From contig CAWGKE010000001.1 of assembly GCA_963823075.1 (NCBI GenBank), positions 1,612,001-1,676,000 of the forward strand: DNA of 64,000 nt. The letters are read 5' to 3'. Shown here one piece after another: positions 62,365 through 64,000 of the stretch. The stretch's first letter is position 1. Every line of letters begins with the position of its first letter. The notes beneath the pieces are model-generated. The model had not been told where the DNA came from and searched no databases. It was given only the letters and a program-made list of their open reading frames with translations. Source of the stretch: UBA4732 sp963823075 (lineage in GTDB: Bacteria; Planctomycetota; Planctomycetia; Gemmatales; Gemmataceae). The translations under genes and the position numbers were made by a program.

Positions 62365-64000
62365 TCACACGAGCTGCCGCTTTGCCAGGTCCGCGAACAG
62401 CCCCTTTTGCCCCATCAGTTCCTCATACCGCCCGCGCTGTACGATGCGGCCGCCGTCGATGACGTAAATGCAATCCGCGTTGCGGACGGTGCTGAGCCGG
62501 TGAGCCACGACGATGCGCGTCGCCTTCAGCCGCTCCAGGCTGCGGCTCACGTCGGCTTGCGTCCGGTTGTCCAGGGCGCTCGTCGCCTCGTCCAGCAGCA
62601 GGATGCGCGGCCGCGAAACCACCGCCCGCGCGAGCATCAGCCGCTGACGCTGGCCGCCGGACAGCGTGGCGGCCCCCTCGCCGATCACCGTCTGCATCCC
62701 CATCGGCATCTCGTGAATGTCCTCCTCCAGGCCGGCCAGCCGCGCCGCCTCCCAGGCGTCGTCCTGCGTCAGCGGCGACGAGCCGACGATGTTGCTGAAC
62801 ACGTCGCCCGGCGTCAGCTTGCCGTCCTGAAGCACGACGCCGATCTGACGCCGCAACGCCTGCCGGTCCAGACCGGACAGGTCCTCGCGGTCGTAGTAGA
62901 TCGAGCCGGAAGCCGGCGACTCGAACCCTAAAAGGAGCCGAATAATCGTGGACTTGCCCGCCCCGGAAGGTCCGACGAAGGCGACGAACTCCCCCGCCTT
63001 GACGTGCAGCGATACGTCGTCCAGGATCAGCGGGCCGTCCGCCTGGTAGCGGAACGAAACGTGGCTCAGCTCCACCTCGCCGCTCAGGTCGCCGGGCGCC
63101 GCCTTGGCCGGGTCCACCTCCGGCGGCGCCTCCAGGATCGGCCGGTGCGCTCGTACAGCGGCACGACCTGCACGGCGTAGCCGACGACGGACGCCATGAG
63201 GATCGCGGACGCCAGGATCTGCACGAACGCGACGTAGAAGGCGAGGAAGGCGCCGAGCGAGACGCTCCGCAGCGGCAGCGACGCGACCAGGGCGAACAGG
63301 GCGGCCGTCGCCAGGGCCGGCAGCGCGGCGTTGAAGGCCGCCAGCACGTTGGCCGACGACCGCGCCGGAAGGCGAGCTTCTTTTGCAGGCCGAAATCCCG
63401 CGCCCAGACGGCCAGCGCCCGGTCCTCCGCTCCCGCCAGCCGCAACCGCGACGCGCCGGTGATGAGCTGCAACACCAGCCCGCCGACCCGGCCGCGAACC
63501 TGATAGACGCCCCGCTGGTAGCGCAGCTGCACCCACGCCGACGCGCCGACCGCCAGCAGGGCCACCGCGAACACGCCGCACGCCAATCCCGCCAATCGGA
63601 CATCGTAATAGAACAACAACCCGAAATAGGCGAGAGAAAAGACGAAGGTGAGCAGTACGGTCAGCCCCGCGTCGGTCAGCACCTGGCGCATTTCGCCGAC
63701 GCCGAGGGCGCGATAGGCCAGGTCGCCGGCCGCGTAGCGCCGGAAGAAGGGCGCCGGCAGGTTGAGCAGCCGGTCCCAGACGGCCGCCTCGACAGAAGCG
63801 TCCATGCGCCCCTCCAGGCGCAGGACGGCGACGCCGCGCGTGAACTGGAACAGGGCGATCGACACGGCACTCACCAAGCAGCGCCAGAACCACCAGCAGC
63901 AGCTGGCCGCGCTCCGCTCCGGGGATGATCGAGCCGAAGATCCAGCCGGCGGCGACGGGCGTGAACATGCCGAGCAGGCTGCCGCCCAGCCCGAGCAGGA
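62365..64000 (-). CDS. NHLM-type bacteriocin ABC exporter ATPase/permease, partial, several frameshifts
   Basis: The start lies beyond the right edge. The membrane part reads FTPVAAGWIFGSIIPGAERG and LEGRMDASVEAAVWDRLLNL then PAPFFRRYAAGDLAYRALG, typical of NHLM/NHLP leader-peptide exporters. The ATPase has Walker A FVGPSGAGKSTIIRLLLG, signature LSGGQRQRLMLARAV, Walker B ILLLDEATSALDN and H-loop VVAHRLSTVRNAD. Indels lie near 63875, 63370 and 63145. Such exporters move ribosomally made peptides with nitrile-hydratase-like leaders. No precursor or modification gene is visible within the window. Confidence 0.85.

Noticed and set aside
1..64000. tRNA or rRNA genes
   Set aside because: No cloverleaf with a T-arm GTTCRANNC and CCA-proximal stem, and no rRNA signature, was recognised by eye; a covariance scan would be decisive.

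Overview
The window reads as chromosomal DNA of a planctomycete, most likely Gemmataceae-like. The evidence is high GC, a DUF1501 plus DUF1549/DUF1553 (PSD1) pair, a giant secreted WD40 protein, DUF885 and cytochrome-c'-like secreted proteins, Uma2, an NHLM-type exporter and many small toxin-antitoxin-like modules. No rRNA, tRNA or CRISPR array was recognised. Family calls come from motifs read by eye, not from searches.

Layout. 1-1.6 kb: end of an RluA-type pseudouridine synthase, a small hypothetical gene, and a dksA-lspA pair on the minus strand. 2.1-9.6 kb: a TlpA-like lipoprotein, then a complete glycine cleavage locus (gcvT, gcvH, Uma2, gcvPA, gcvPB, lipoate ligase-like). 9.8-12.6 kb: a cysteine-rich repeat protein and recJ. 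12.6-20.4 kb: a defence-like island with a fused endonuclease/methyltransferase, an SNF2 helicase and two copies (one intact, one broken) of a PIN toxin/antitoxin module. 20.5-31.5 kb: secreted planctomycete proteins, an unusual gene-cassette array at the 3' end of the PSD1 gene, a 21-repeat WD40 protein and a glycosyltransferase. 31.6-37.8 kb: transposase remnant, VapBC, UspA, aldo/keto reductase, M24 protein, MazEF, carbonic anhydrase. 37.8-42.7 kb: zinc-ribbon protein and the dnaG-sigA operon. 42.9-52.6 kb: hypothetical, thioredoxin-fold, ABC permease, PQQ-propeller, DUF885, HTH and TIM-barrel genes. 52.6-55.0 kb: an IS4-family element with an IS5-family element nested inside it. 55.0-64.0 kb: two paralogous cytochrome-c'-like genes, a candidate sRNA, a ribose-type ABC transporter, a class V aminotransferase, a GYD protein and an NHLM-type ABC exporter cut by the window edge.

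Three themes stand out. First, small accessory modules sit between direct duplications of host sequence: three copies of the last ~65 bp of the PSD1 gene around three cassettes, a 130-bp duplication of the helicase 5' end around antitoxin-PIN, and a 44-bp repeat on both sides of VapBC. This looks like insertion with target duplication that leaves the host gene intact. Second, more than 20 long intergenic palindromes, in several recurring families, occupy gene borders; one was the target of the IS4 element, which carries a clear 12-bp target duplication. A 78-bp miniature relative of the nested IS5-family element sits in frame inside the methyltransferase. Third, at least 17 single-base frameshifts break conserved genes, including the housekeeping sigma factor. 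That pattern fits uncorrected sequencing indels better than true gene decay, so broken genes here should be read as probably intact in the organism.
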